DNA of 64,000 nt, from contig JAFEKR010000010.1 in NCBI GenBank assembly GCA_019022495.1, forward strand, positions 682,001 through 746,000, given 5' to 3'. The notes under the pieces were generated by a model. That model worked only from the letters and a program-made list of their open reading frames with translations, was not told the DNA's origin and did not search any database. The first letter of the stretch is position 1; every line of letters begins with the position of its first letter. A program made the translations under genes and the position numbers. Positions 24,235 through 35,292 of the stretch are shown here, in pieces. The stretch is from Epichloe hybrida (lineage: Eukaryota > Ascomycota > Sordariomycetes > Hypocreales > Clavicipitaceae).

Positions 24235-26688
24235 AGCTAGTAATAGAAAGGTCCTTTAACTAGAAAGGGCTAAAAATAGGTCTTATTTTTAACAATAATT
24301 ATTTACCTTACTCTCTTTATAACTCTATTAGGTTTATAAGTGTATAAAGGCATAAGCTTAAGATTAATACCTTATAAGCATACCTATATCTAAAAGATTA
24401 TATTACTAAATTAACTAATAATAGCTTCTTTATAATCTTACCTAATCTTTATAATTAATAATCTAAATTACCTTATAATCTATTATTTAATATAAATTAA
24501 CACATTAAATACTATTACTTATAATTTATTAGGTAATATATAAATATATATTATGCCTAAGAACTTATCTTTTATAACTATTAGCTAGTTTATACTATTA
24601 TAACTAGGCTTATAGTCTTAAAGATTCTAATAAATCCTCTAAAATAGCCTTAGTAATATATATTCTAGTAGTTTTCTTAAAATAACTTAGTAAGTATAAA
24701 CTAGAGAATATATCTTATAGTCTCTTTACTTAGTTTTATATAATTATACTCCTCTTATATAAGTATAACTCTTAGCTAGAGTATTCTTACTAAGGTACCT
24801 AGAATATAAATACTAAAGATCTTTAAGGTTTATATATATAAGGCATAGATCTTTACTTAGTTAACTATATTATAAGCATAATATATTATTATATGCTTTT
24901 AAATTAATTATTAAGAATATTACTAGTAATATAGATAAATTTACTACTTAGTTAAGACTCTTATAAGAGAAAAGAGGCTTATATTAAAGGAATATAATAT
25001 TATACTTTCTCTAAAGCTTTACTAATAATAAGCTCTTATAAAAGAGTCTAATATATAAAGAGTAGTTTACTTTATAATACTAAATACCTTTTTTTAAAGA
25101 AGGCTTTTTAATATAATATTTATATAAAACCTAGGAATAAGTGTAATATTCTATAAAGTAAGGCTTTCTATAAGGTTTCCCTTTAGCCTATTAAAAATAT
25201 TCTTAATTATATAAGTACCTCTTCTAGTAATCTAAAATAAGGTTATTTTTACTTTAAGGTAATTATTAAATATTTTCTTAAAGGTTCCTAGTTTAAAGTA
25301 ACTAATATTATTTATAATATATAAAGTACTATAATTATTAAAAAGAGTGCTCTTAAAGAGTATATATTTTATATTCTTAAGTATTATATAGCTTCCTTAA
25401 GCTAGAGAAATACTCTTAAGAATCTTTAAGTTTATAATTACTACTATAATAGCACTAGGTAACTTTTCTCCTTTATAATCCTTAATACCTTTTACTATTT
25501 ACCTATCCTTTATAACCTTAAAGTATAGGTTCTTTTATTTAGTGCTTTTATAGTATTTCTTAACCTTTTTATAGTTAACCTTTATAAAGGGCTTAAATCC
25601 TAAAACCTTTTTACTAATTACTATATAGTATAAGCTATAGTATACTTAAGGAGACTAAAAGTATATAATTAGTACCTTTTTTATATAGTAAGAGTACTTC
25701 TTTAAGCTATTATTCTTTTAGCCTTATAGTTTCTCTTTTTCTTAGTTTAAGTAATCCCTAAGAGTTATTATATAGCTTTCTTTTTTAAAGGTAAAGCTTA
25801 TAGCTTAAGTTACCTTATAATATCTAGTATACTTAAAGGTAATGCCTTAAAGTGTTACTTTTTTAGAAAGAGAATTAGAAGTCTATACTAATTATATAAT
25901 CTTAGTTTTTACTTATTTAAGGTTAAAGTATATACTAATAGCTATAATAAAGTTATAAATTATATTAAAACCCTAAACCTTATTAATCTTATATATTAAT
26001 ACTTTCTAGTATAGCTTTCTTTATTACTTAATCTAATACTTAAATTAAATATTAGTATATTTAGTATTATTAAGGTAAGCTATATACTTAGCTAATACCT
26101 CTAATTTAATAATTACTTACTTAGAAAAAAACCTCTTTTTAAGCTTAATAAAGATTTAATAAAGAGTAAGCTTCTTATTATTTATATTACTTTCTTTAAT
26201 CTTATTAATTACTATAGTATAAGTATTAGGATTAATAGTGCTTATAATCTAAGTTTTAATAGTTTTTTCTTAGGACTTTATTACTTTATATACTTAGTAC
26301 TTAGATATAAACTTATAAGATAAGAAAGAAAAAGCCTCTTAAAAGGTAAGCTTTATAGTATTACTTCCTTAGTTCTTTATAATAAGAGCTTTATATAACT
26401 CTAGTATAATAGTAAAGGGCTTTTCTAAATAGTTAAAGTTAAGCTTTAAGAGCTAGGGATTAACCCTTTTCTAAATCTCTTAGCTTTAGGTAGCTTACTT
26501 TAATACTTTATATTACTTTTCCTATTTATTAGATAAGACTAGCTTAATATTAGTCTTAAGACTTAAGTAATAAGAGGTTATTATATCTATTATAAGCGTT
26601 ATTAGTAAGTAAGGCGTAGTACACACATATATCTTATATATAAGGGACTTAGTGAAAGTTATAGGTATATATCTCCTAGGCTTATAAC

Positions 26689-26948
26689 TAATATACGTTA
26701 GGCATATAACTTAAAAAGATATCCCCTAGTAAGATAAAGAAAGTTAGAAAAGGATTAAATTAAAGCTCTTTTCTATTATATAAATAGAAGGATAAAAGCT
26801 TCTCTTTTATAAAGAAAGCTATTATATTATAGATTATATGCTTTTGTTATAAATTATTACGTTTAGCAACGTGTATCTTTAGCTCCCCCGATCTGGTTGT
26901 AGGTGCAGATTTATTCGTCATAGACGCTGTATCCGCCATCGGGCAACA
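26689..26948 (-). repeat. Right (5') LTR of the copia element, partly unmutated
   Basis: It pairs with 18981-19240 base for base. The inner part is mutated; from about 26865 to its CA end at 26948 it keeps GC bases such as CCCCCGATCTGG, where the left copy has CCCCTAATCTAG. CGAAC follows at 26949-26953. Confidence 0.87.
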
Positions 26949-27744
26949 CGAACCACTCGACCCATTTTTCTGTGCAATCCTCCCTCCGGGCGGGGATCGC
27001 GCATCAAACCCCTATAATTAACCAACTAACTAACTGACAAATTGAACAAAAAAATTGACGAATTGACGAATTGACTGAATTCGCACGAATACACTGTGGT
27101 CTTTAGTATATGCTAAGCATATGCTTAGCATATGCAGTAATTTTCCACCGCCTACCTGATTAGGATTCAGAGGCTCCACCCTGGATACGAGACGAACTTT
27201 GTTGGAGCCGAGATTTATGTGCTGTGTGCCCCGCTGTGTGCGGGGCCCGCGGACTGGGACCACAGGCCTCATAATCAATTGTAAGGTGCAACGTTAGCAG
27301 CGGCTAGCATTGACACCTGGGTTCTCACACTGTAGCCTGCAGGGGACACGACTTTTAACCCAGACATCCGTATAGTTACGTTATTCCGGAGTACTGCTTT
27401 GGAATTACTAGGAGTGTAGGACCTAGTAAATATGTTTGCACACTTATTAATTAGAGCCGCGCAGGATTATCAATATTATGCTTGTTCTAATAATAGTACT
27501 TCGTATTAAGCCTCCCACCAATTTACTACATATAGGTTAATCACGGAAATCACGGAGTAGAGCCTAACTGGATAATGGACTGGCTAAATACAGATTAGGG
27601 CCTTATATGGCGTGCACGAATTCTTATAAGAATAATGTTAGGCCGCGAGTCTAGCAGCAGCTCGAGGACCTAATGAACATATTTGCTTACTTCATCATAC
27701 CCAACAACCAACACAGAACTGACAGTCCGAGTCCGCCAGCCAAC
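26949..27744. other. Transition from repeat block to gene space
   Basis: This GC-normal, non-coding stretch holds short repeats of AATTGACG (about 27053-27075), a perfect palindrome at 27108-27133, and 27155-27345, the unmutated inverted counterpart of repeat pieces at 5975-6060 and 18630-18735. Beyond 27350 it looks like single-copy sequence and the promoter of the next gene. An 82-codon minus-strand frame over 27030-27278 lies inside the repeat and is not called. Confidence 0.5.
27108..27133. repeat. Perfect 26-bp palindrome
   Basis: The sequence reads the same on both strands around the centre 27120/27121 (half-site TGCTAAGCAT plus three flanking bases). It belongs to the dispersed repeat at the edge of the AT-rich block and could form a cruciform. 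No function is evident. Confidence 0.85.
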
Positions 27745-28488
27745 ATGTTAAACATGTACGTCTTTGCCACTGCTCTAGGGCTTGCCAGCGCCGCTGCCGT
27801 CGCTGCCGCGGCCGTTGCCCCAACATACCCACCCTTGGCCGTCTTGAAGGCCTTCCGCCTCGTGGTTCAAGTCACTGAACGCTCTACCTCCAATGACTTC
27901 GCCTCTATCCACAACACGTACATCTCCAACATCCGCACCGGACATCAGGGCCATGATCTTCTCGGACAGACTGAGAACGCGGACAAGGCTCTTACCTTTT
28001 ACCTGAACGGCACCACTACAGCGCAGGAATACATGCGGGTCCTCACTGAAAGTACCACTTCTGTATCCTCGGGAATCAGGCTTGACCCCGACGAGGGTAG
28101 CCGGACTGTCCGAACAGCTTACCTTATTGAGGGCGCCGCAGATGTTGGCTTTAGCCTAAAACACCCCTCCGAGAACTACGCTTTCTTACATCCGGAGACC
28201 TGGGCTGCTTGCAAGGAGAAGTTACCTCTAGATAAGGATAGGGAGGTCATTGTCTTTAAGCAGGCTATAACTACTACGAGCCACATGTTCGGCACTGTCG
28301 ATCAGAACATTCCCAAGGGCTGCGTTTCTGTTCGCCTACTGCCTGAGTGCGCCAACCTAAACGATTTACCCAAGTTTTCAAGCTATTTGCCCGAGCAGAT
28401 TACGCCTAGCCACCAGCATGTCCTCGGCTCTCACTGTTACAAAGACGTCAAGGCCATTGACTGGAGCAAGTACGGGCCTGGACCTTAG
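27745..28488 (+). CDS. Secreted protein resembling DUF7907
   Basis: A single exon of 247 codons. I start at 27745 because its context is CCAACATG and the protein then opens with a signal peptide (MLNMYVFATALG then an Ala-rich stretch); an in-frame ATG lies 72 bp upstream without such a context. After the leader the protein reads FRLVVQVTE near the N-terminus, then a compact mixed domain with Asn-glycosylation sites (NGT) and four Cys residues in the C-terminal half. The pattern 'F-L-V-V-x-V-T ... hydrophobic ... HxG' resembles fungal secreted proteins of the DUF7907 type; that is a recollection of family shape, not a search result. Function unknown, extracellular location inferred. It is the first gene next to the AT-rich block, a setting where fungal effectors often lie. 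Confidence 0.72.
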   Translation: MLNMYVFATALGLASAAAVAAAAVAPTYPPLAVLKAFRLVVQVTERSTSNDFASIHNTYISNIRTGHQGHDLLGQTENADKALTFYLNGTTTAQEYMRVLTESTTSVSSGIRLDPDEGSRTVRTAYLIEGAADVGFSLKHPSENYAFLHPETWAACKEKLPLDKDREVIVFKQAITTTSHMFGTVDQNIPKGCVSVRLLPECANLNDLPKFSSYLPEQITPSHQHVLGSHCYKDVKAIDWSKYGPGP

Positions 28489-29331
28489 ATTACAGTATGT
28501 TGGATGTAGCAGCTTCACATCTTAGGCATCACTTTCATTGCGATGCCTTCCCTCTTCGCGGCTGATTGCGAGGACCCTCTTTTGCCCTCGTATATAGCCT
28601 CGTTGTGCCACGTGTGGATAGCTTAGGTAGCTTAGATAGCTGAATTCATTCATCATCACTTTCCACACCGTCTCACACAGTACACCCCCTGCGTTATGAT
28701 TGCAAATCTACATGATGAAAAGGAAATGAGGCAGACAGGGACTGGGTGTCGCAATAGAAGAGGAAGCACCAATATGCAACAAACAAAGACGTTTCTCGAA
28801 GCCGCCCAAACAGTCACATCAACCTCCACTTGGCCGAAATTTCGATTTCAGATGATGTTTTGACGTTTTGTTCAGGTGCCCGATAGTAATTTTATGCACG
28901 AGAGAATCGACGTGATTGCTTCAAGTTCGTGGGGGAAAAGCGGCTATGACTGTTTTCGCATGTCTGGTAATAGTGTCGTGACAGCACAATGGAAGTGGGC
29001 ACGGGATATTCTTTGCCCGGCGAAATGTGTGACTAAAAACCTAATGTCCTTTTTAGATTAATCATTTCGGGGCTCCATGCACTCACCGGGGAGTCAGTCA
29101 GTCTTGGAATTGAATTCAAAATGTGAACGCACGGAAAAGTTGTCCTAGTCTCAATGACAGCTGTCACCAATTGTCATACAGCTGACAGATGCATCTCGGC
29201 ACGTGGCAACTTGCCACCATCCGAACCTCACTTTTTTGAGCCCGTGGAAAGACCTCTGACTGTTGACATGGGCTGCTGCACTACTGCATTCTCGTTTGGC
29301 TTTGCTCAGAGCAGCAACGTTCCAGGCCAAC
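28489..29331. other. Intergenic region
   Basis: No convincing gene. It should contain the 3' end of the secreted-protein transcript and the promoter of the AT-hook gene. A 61-codon plus-strand frame at 28876-29061 has no recognisable features. Confidence 0.4.
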
Positions 29332-30441
29332 ATGACAAACAGCAATAACTCTCGCGGGACCCCAGGTGAAGTAGGAAGCCCTGCAAACACGGAAGGAACT
29401 ATTTTGAGAGCACAGAGCTCTCCCGGGCTCGACGGAAACACTGAAAGGCAAGATGTCTTGATGCCCGAGCTGCGCATCCTGGAGGTGATGAGGACCATCA
29501 GATCAGGAAAAGCAGACGACACAATGGAGGCAGATTTGAGCTCGCAAGCAAACGAAAAACCCAGTGCGACGCCTTCGCCGCGAGGGATCTCGGGCCTCGA
29601 AGAAGCCAAGCCAAGCAGCTCAGTTCCCCGACGAGAAATTTGCGAAAGCCAAGAGATCCCGAAGTCAGAGAGTGCGAGCACGCCCATGGGTTTGGAACCC
29701 ATGTCTAAGAAGGCTCGAAAGCGTGCGTACCAGAAGCTAGAAGAGGAGACAGAGGGGTACCTGAAGGACTGGATTCCTACCTGGATTTCTAGTGTCAAGA
29801 AACGGGTTAGTTCGACAAAGCCGAGTCGAGGACAAGACAACGTGGAATCCCTGAAAAAGTCTAAGCCATCGTCAAAGCCCCCAAAAGCACCCCCAGCACC
29901 GATGGCACCGATGGCACCGATCATGCCCTCAGTCGTCGTTGAAACTTGGGACAAACTTCCCAAAACTCGAGTCGAAATTGACTCTGCGCTAAAACTCAAG
30001 AGTCGACGAAGCGACTATGAAGACGTCGATGGTACAACTGAAGAGGGTGCGGCACCCACTGAAGGCAACCCCGAGTTGCCGGGAAAACGACAAGGTCTAC
30101 GACCGAAACGAGGAAGCCTTCTGCGTCTAGCTCAAAAGGCTGGCCGTGACACTATCACAGGCCCAGGAGCCGCCGATAAGGTGTCTGCAACTGAGGCGAC
30201 TCCATTCAAGCCGTCTCGACCAGGCCGGGCCAAGGGCCGAACAGTCGTAGATGGGAGACGCGGCGTTATCAGAGCGAGGCGCGGCGCCCAAGCGGCAGCT
30301 TACGGAAAAGAGGCAGAGGGCGTCAAGGGAAAAACCAAAGCACATTTGCTGACGTTGGTGCATAGTGGTCATGCCACAAAACCCGCATCACGAGGTGGTG
30401 CGCGTGGGAGAGGTCGGCCACGAAAGCGAAACGCAATTTGA
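29332..30441 (+). CDS. Basic disordered protein with C-terminal AT-hook
   Basis: A single exon of 369 codons starting at the ATG in context GGCCAACATG; an in-frame ATG 69 bp upstream has a poor context. The protein is low in hydrophobic residues and rich in Ser, Pro, Lys and Arg. A short Pro-Met-Ala repeat (APMAPMAPIMP) lies near residue 195, with many basic clusters. One short ordered-looking stretch is EGYLKDWIPTWISSVKKRV (about residues 139-157). The last residues, RGRGRPRKR, match the AT-hook core GRP flanked by basic residues, a minor-groove AT-DNA binder. Nuclear, chromatin-associated location is inferred from this. I recognise no further family. Its position beside a 27-kb AT-rich block is suggestive but may be chance. 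Confidence 0.68.
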   Translation: MTNSNNSRGTPGEVGSPANTEGTILRAQSSPGLDGNTERQDVLMPELRILEVMRTIRSGKADDTMEADLSSQANEKPSATPSPRGISGLEEAKPSSSVPRREICESQEIPKSESASTPMGLEPMSKKARKRAYQKLEEETEGYLKDWIPTWISSVKKRVSSTKPSRGQDNVESLKKSKPSSKPPKAPPAPMAPMAPIMPSVVVETWDKLPKTRVEIDSALKLKSRRSDYEDVDGTTEEGAAPTEGNPELPGKRQGLRPKRGSLLRLAQKAGRDTITGPGAADKVSATEATPFKPSRPGRAKGRTVVDGRRGVIRARRGAQAAAYGKEAEGVKGKTKAHLLTLVHSGHATKPASRGGARGRGRPRKRNAI

Positions 30442-32638
30442 AAAACCAGTGCTAAAGTCCCAGCTCCCGAAGCTCAAATAGCTTGCTCTTTGCTGATTGA
30501 TTAGCTTCTTACCGTTCATTTCGCCGTTCTATGCTTGGAATTGACGTTTGGGTGGCCTGGCATTGCGTGCATTTCGTCGCGCTCACCGTCTGTTGTACGA
30601 TGTTACTGCCGGCAGACACTTTTTCCAGCGCCCTGGAAGACCAAGGTTTTTATTTTGCGACCGTGAGTCTCCCGATACCGAAATCGCTGACCCAATTATT
30701 AACATTATTAGCTTGGCTCAATTACCCCGGTGCTCCTTCTCGCCGAGCTGAAATATCGTACCGACATGTCCTTATCGTTGAAGCATTGCTCGAGAGGTGG
30801 AAAAACATTTCTGTTCTTTCGAACGTTCCCAGCATGCCATGGATTTAAAGACGCTGGTTGAGGTCAGTGTCGTCTGTCTGTGAGGACGGAAAGGCAGTGA
30901 TCTCTGCCATCGATGGTTGCGTTACGAAGGTCAACAATGCAAAGGAAGCCCAAGTGACGACGTGCCTAGTACTTCTCTCAAATAAACGCTGTGGGCACCT
31001 CTGATCCTATCGCATGTATATAGTGTTCCATCAACCAAACTCAAGCAAGCAGATGGCTGCTAGTGAGAGTTAGACGAAAACAATTGACAGATATTTAAAC
31101 GCGGTTCAGTCCCAGTGGTAGACACAGTAGTTGCACCAATTTCATATGTCCAAGTGTTTGGTCTTACGAAGCCGCTAGGATTCCTCAGAAATGTCGTGTC
31201 GCCAAGAGGCAATAGGTTATTCGTAAACCACGGCAGAAGAATCTGCGACTCTGAAGGCCTACCTACACCTGCTTCTGAGCATCGTGAACTAGACAGTTTC
31301 GGGGCTCAAACGCCCGAGACGTCGGATCAACATCTATATTGGAAGGGTCTTTCCACCCACCCTGAGCCCTCATTTGAGCTATTGCATTTGAGTCTGCTAA
31401 GCAGTGTGCGTGCAGAGTTCGACGGAACGGAACGCGCTGACTGGCTGAATTCCGGAACGGCAGGGTCGAGAAGTTTTATTCAAGTATGTATCTACAGTTG
31501 GAGCCAGCTTTGTAATCAAGGTGACGAAGTGTTGGTCACCTACTCATGGTAAGATTGTGGCTCAAGGAACCATTCTCCCGTCGAGAAAAGACCTGTCCCA
31601 GGAAGAGACGTGGGCAGATTTTGCACAAGTTCACTACAGAGGCTCTTGATCTAATGATTGAAATGAATGGTGAAATCCGTAGGTTGGATACCTATACTGT
31701 AGAGGCAGTTCATGTCACACGCTGTGCATTGCGTAGGCTGCGTAGGCTGCGTAGGCTGCGTTTGTCGTGTTGTCGTGTTCGGCTACCGCCGCCGTTTGCC
31801 TGTCTAGATGACTCGTCAATTAACCCTGCGAGGGGGGGGAAACTGGTGTCAGATGGCTTCAACCAAGGCAGTGTAGTGTGTTTGTCTTGCAACAGTGTCT
31901 TCGCTCTAGAAACAAGGCGACAGCATCTGAACAAACCGAACAAAGACTCAAACTTCAGTTCACAGCCGAAAAGGCCGTCTCCGCTATGAACGGTTGACGT
32001 GAATTTGTTGCAATTTTCGGTCACGTATTCCGTATGTACGTATTCGGCTATCGGGCTTTGTTAAGTTCCCGCTAGATGCATTTGTCGTAGCTGGCCCGCA
32101 GGCTTACACTGAGCACGTGTTTTGTCATCTGGACTCTAGCATAACCACCACCGCCTCCCTCGCTCTCAACACCATTTCCAAGTATATCCAAGCCTCACTC
32201 AAGACATGACTCTATCTTAGTCGCTGAAGCATTTTTATCCACACACTCTGGTGTCGAAACTTGACCGCGCGCTCGAATCTCTCCCGCCAGCCGCTGACTT
32301 CACTGCTCGCCGGGCCCTTGCATTTCAGTCACCGACCCCCCCCCCCCCCCCCCATCCAACGGAAGCCAAGCCCAGCATGTCGATTCACTTCTTCACTGTC
32401 CGTGAAGCCCCATTTTTACGCGCTTCTTCATTACGCGCTCGCCATAGCGAAATATTTCAGAAACCGTCATGAGTGTTGTCTTCTCTTTGTCAACATTCGT
32501 TGGGTGCACCCATCGCTGCTTCGCTTTTTTTCCCCATCTCCAATTGCTCGTCAACATCTTTTAATCATCGCCGGATATCCATCGATCAAACTAAACTACA
32601 CCTGTGTGTGACTCTGGACTCTGGAGGACGTAGAAGAT
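30442..32638. other. Long intergenic region without a supported gene
   Basis: Open frames of up to 147 codons exist (for example 31115-31552 and 31546-31989), but they have no domain, signal peptide or plausible splice partners. Features seen: a 9-bp tandem repeat GCGTAGGCT at 31731-31760, and an 18-base C run at about 32336-32353 in the 5' leader of the next gene. A missed short gene cannot be excluded. Confidence 0.4.
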
Positions 32639-34293
32639 ATGGGCCATCACGGTCTATCAAACGGGGTTTCTCGCCAAGAGACTGCTTCAAGTGGTGAGGG
32701 ACCTGCTGATACTGACATTTGACGCTTTTTTGAGGGTTCACTTTGTTGACCTTTTCTCCTTCTCGATTTGTGGCAGATCATGTTCAACTCCCTACAAGGC
32801 CGGGCTCCTCATCTACGCCATACAATAGGGGAGGTTGGCTCACCAACGTAGATATCCCAACCGGTTTTGAAGATCAGCAGAGGCTTCGCTCCAGTCTCTC
32901 CAATTGGGAGCAAGTACAGGCTGGCTTACGCTCTATTACGAACGTTTCTCTCCCACGGCCAGTGGGGGCCTCTAACTCGACTTTGACATCATCTTCGTCT
33001 TCTGTTCAGGATCCAAATGCACATCTCATAAGAATCAATCATGGCAACCTACCCAGCCATCTCCAAGGACTCCACCGTCAAAACATGAACACCAGCATCC
33101 CCGAAGAGATCGCGAACTCAATCCGCCAAACGACCTCCTCCAACGGACCCCTACAGCCGCATGCTCATCAACACCCCTCATCTGTCATGTCGAACATCAG
33201 TCCCTCTCGACAGCGCTCCATGCATGATCTGACCACTTCCATCCCACCCCCAGTCATCGCTCGTCCCAATTCGATCCCCATCAGCAACCCGGCGCGCTTC
33301 GTTCCCCCCGGTCTCGTGCCGTTGCACCTCGTCAATGACCTCAACAGCGGCCTTGACCTCCGCAAAGTCGCGTATACGTCAAACTTGTACAGCAATCTGC
33401 TTTGCAACCCCCTTCAGAAGAACGACCGCCACATGATGACGGCGAACCTGGCGCCATCCCACCCGGCAGCCCCAAATGCCCATCCATATTCCGAACCAAG
33501 ATTCGTCCCCATGCTGGCCATCACGCGTCCCGACAAGACAGGCAAGGACTTCACACCAGTCCCCCTCGCAAGCACCCAGGTAGCCTCGCTCAAGTTCTCG
33601 CCCCGATACCACGGCATGCACACCGAGAACAACGCCAGCGTGGAATATCTCAAGCCAGAGCAGAACTGCGCCCTGTGGCTGACCAACCTCCCGCCTGATA
33701 TCAAGGAAAAGGAACTCCTGGCAGCCATACGGAACGTAGGCCGCATCTACGCAACCTACATCAACTACCCCGACGGGTACACGCACAGCACCTCCGCTGC
33801 CAAGGTCGTCTTCTTCACGCCCGAGGCTGCGCAGAAACTCGTCGCGCATACTACGCTCGTGAATCCAATGGTCATCCGAGGACACCACGTCAAGATTGCG
33901 CTGAACAGAATCAAGTATGCCAAGAGTAGCATGGAGAATGGCGAGTCGCGCGTGTTGATCATCACGGGGCACAAGGATTTTGTGAATGAGCAGAGCTTGA
34001 CGGCATACTTTGAGGCCAGGTTCCAGTTTCAGATTGACGAGGCGCACACGCTGATCAGGCACAAGGAGCGAGCGGTGGTGGAGTACAAGTTCGGGAGCTA
34101 TCGATGCCAGGCACAGATGGGGATGAAGGCGCTGCTGCTCGATCGTCCTGCTGGGTTCGAGATGGTCGAGTATGGGGCGGATCCATGTGAGGTCGGGAGT
34201 GATGTGACGTCTTTTACTGTTGCTGGGGAGCGGATCCAGGGGAGGGGTTTGTTGATCAAGGAACAGGGCGATTCTGGGTCTATGGATCAGTAG
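32639..34293 (+). CDS. RRM-domain RNA-binding protein
   Basis: Two exons, 32639-32693 and 32777-34293, give 523 residues. The 83-bp intron has donor GTGAGG and acceptor TGGCAG and joins in frame (codon G|AT). A longer uninterrupted frame from 32743 would begin inside the intron, so I prefer the spliced start. The N-terminal 300 residues are disordered, rich in Ser, Pro, His and Asn. An RNA recognition motif spans about residues 316-400: ALWLTNLPPDIKEKEL as the RNP2 region and AAKVVFF as a weak RNP1, without the usual aromatic-Gly-aromatic core. A second folded stretch (about 405-480) reads SRVLIITGHKDFVNEQSL and may be a degenerate second RRM. Role: RNA binding, target unknown. No close named homologue is recognised. 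Confidence 0.8.
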
Positions 34294-34380
34294 CCGGGCT
34301 GTACAGGTCGGGAGGAGAGAGACGTGCAAACCTTTTTTTTTTTTTTTTTTTGTGTGTTTGTTTGTTTGTGATGCCAGAGA

Positions 34381-34455
34381 CATCGTGTTGGAACATTGAA
34401 CCAAAAGGGCCGATGCGGAACATCGTGTTGGTACATTGAACAAAAAGGCCGCGGA
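34381..34455. repeat. 40-bp direct duplication
   Basis: The unit beginning CATCGTGTTGG at 34381 is repeated at 34421 with a few substitutions (GAACATTGAACC against GTACATTGAAC). Two copies, 40-bp period, downstream of the RRM gene. Confidence 0.85.
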
Positions 34456-35217
34456 TTATGGACGGAATGTGCTCAAAGTAGAAAAGCACGCGAGCTTGTT
34501 TCGGTATCAATTGCTTGCTTTCATACATATACCTCGCTCTCAGCTGAAAAAGGTCGGCCTTTGTAGTGGAAGAGTAGAATACGCATACAAGGCATGTTTT
34601 AAGGCAATGGAAAACGAGCAACAAAGCTCCATGTGTCTGGGCCTCTCAAGCAGAAGCACACTACCTACCGTCAACTCTCAGATTGGCACCATGCATGAAC
34701 GCTGCTGCGCCCCCGGACAAGAGGAAGACTGCCGGCAACTTCGAATCCTCAGGGACTCCGAATTCCTTCCAACCGCTGCACACTCACCCGGTTGGCAATG
34801 TTGCCCGACATGGCTCGCGATGCCAGCTTCTGCAACTGGGCCCCATTCCGCGGGTGCTGGTGCTTGTGCTTCCAGGATTTGTCCAGACACGCGACACAGC
34901 CTCCCGATTTCCACGACTCCACGACTCCCATGGCCAAGAGTGATGGCGATTCCGCGGGCGCCGCCATGGCGATGGCGACTTGTTTTTTTCCCGGCCAGCG
35001 ACAAGAGCGCTGGCGTTTGACATGGTTCTGACTCGGAGAAACGAGGGTGCGTTCAGGAGCAGCGAGATGGCGATGCTGATGTGATTTGGAACCGAGTTTT
35101 CTTTTCATGGCGCCCCGACCTGGAGCCGAGAAGTGGCGGCCCCCCCCCCTTTTTTTTCTTGTTGGGCTGCAGATGCGGCCGATGCTTCCGCTTCCGCTTC
35201 CGCTTTGGGATTGGGGA

Positions 35218-35292
35218 CCCTCGAACAAATAAGTGATTGGGGGCCCTCGAACAAATAAGTGATTGGGGGCCCTCGAACAAATAAGTGATGTG
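35218..35292. repeat. 26-bp tandem repeat, three copies
   Basis: Units begin CCCTCGAACAAATAAGTGAT at 35218, 35244 and 35270, the first two followed by TGGGGG. They are almost identical, implying recent expansion. A CTTCCG hexamer run lies just upstream (about 35184-35204). Confidence 0.9.

Larger units (their letters stand above)
18981..26948 (-). mobile_element. Complete but mutated Ty1/copia LTR retrotransposon
   Basis: Two aligned 260-bp LTRs (18981-19240 and 26689-26948, constant offset 7,708) bound the element, and the perfect 5-bp duplication CGAAC sits at 18976-18980 and 26949-26953. On the plus strand the unmutated outer ends read TG...CA. The internal 7.4 kb encodes copia-type reverse transcriptase on the minus strand (about 22000 down to 20800), so the 5' LTR is the right-hand one. 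All frames carry stops and the DNA shows strong CA/TG to TA mutation. A GC-normal 735-bp insertion interrupts it at 23500-24234. Confidence 0.88.

Noticed and set aside
1..27000. Possible subtelomere or centromere core
   Set aside because: No TTAGGG arrays are present, and an AT-rich transposon block alone does not distinguish centromere, subtelomere or an interstitial island.
27030..27278. 82-codon minus-strand frame
   Set aside because: It is inside the dispersed repeat also present mutated at 5975-6060; no domain or start evidence.
29151..29999. 282-codon minus-strand frame
   Set aside because: Antisense to the AT-hook gene; its composition follows the complement of that coding sequence.
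31115..31989. Two overlapping frames of 145 and 147 codons
   Set aside because: No domains, no splice partners, low-complexity Arg-Leu stretch from a 9-bp repeat.
33379..34443. 354-codon minus-strand frame
   Set aside because: Antisense to the RRM gene, with poly-Lys from the T run.
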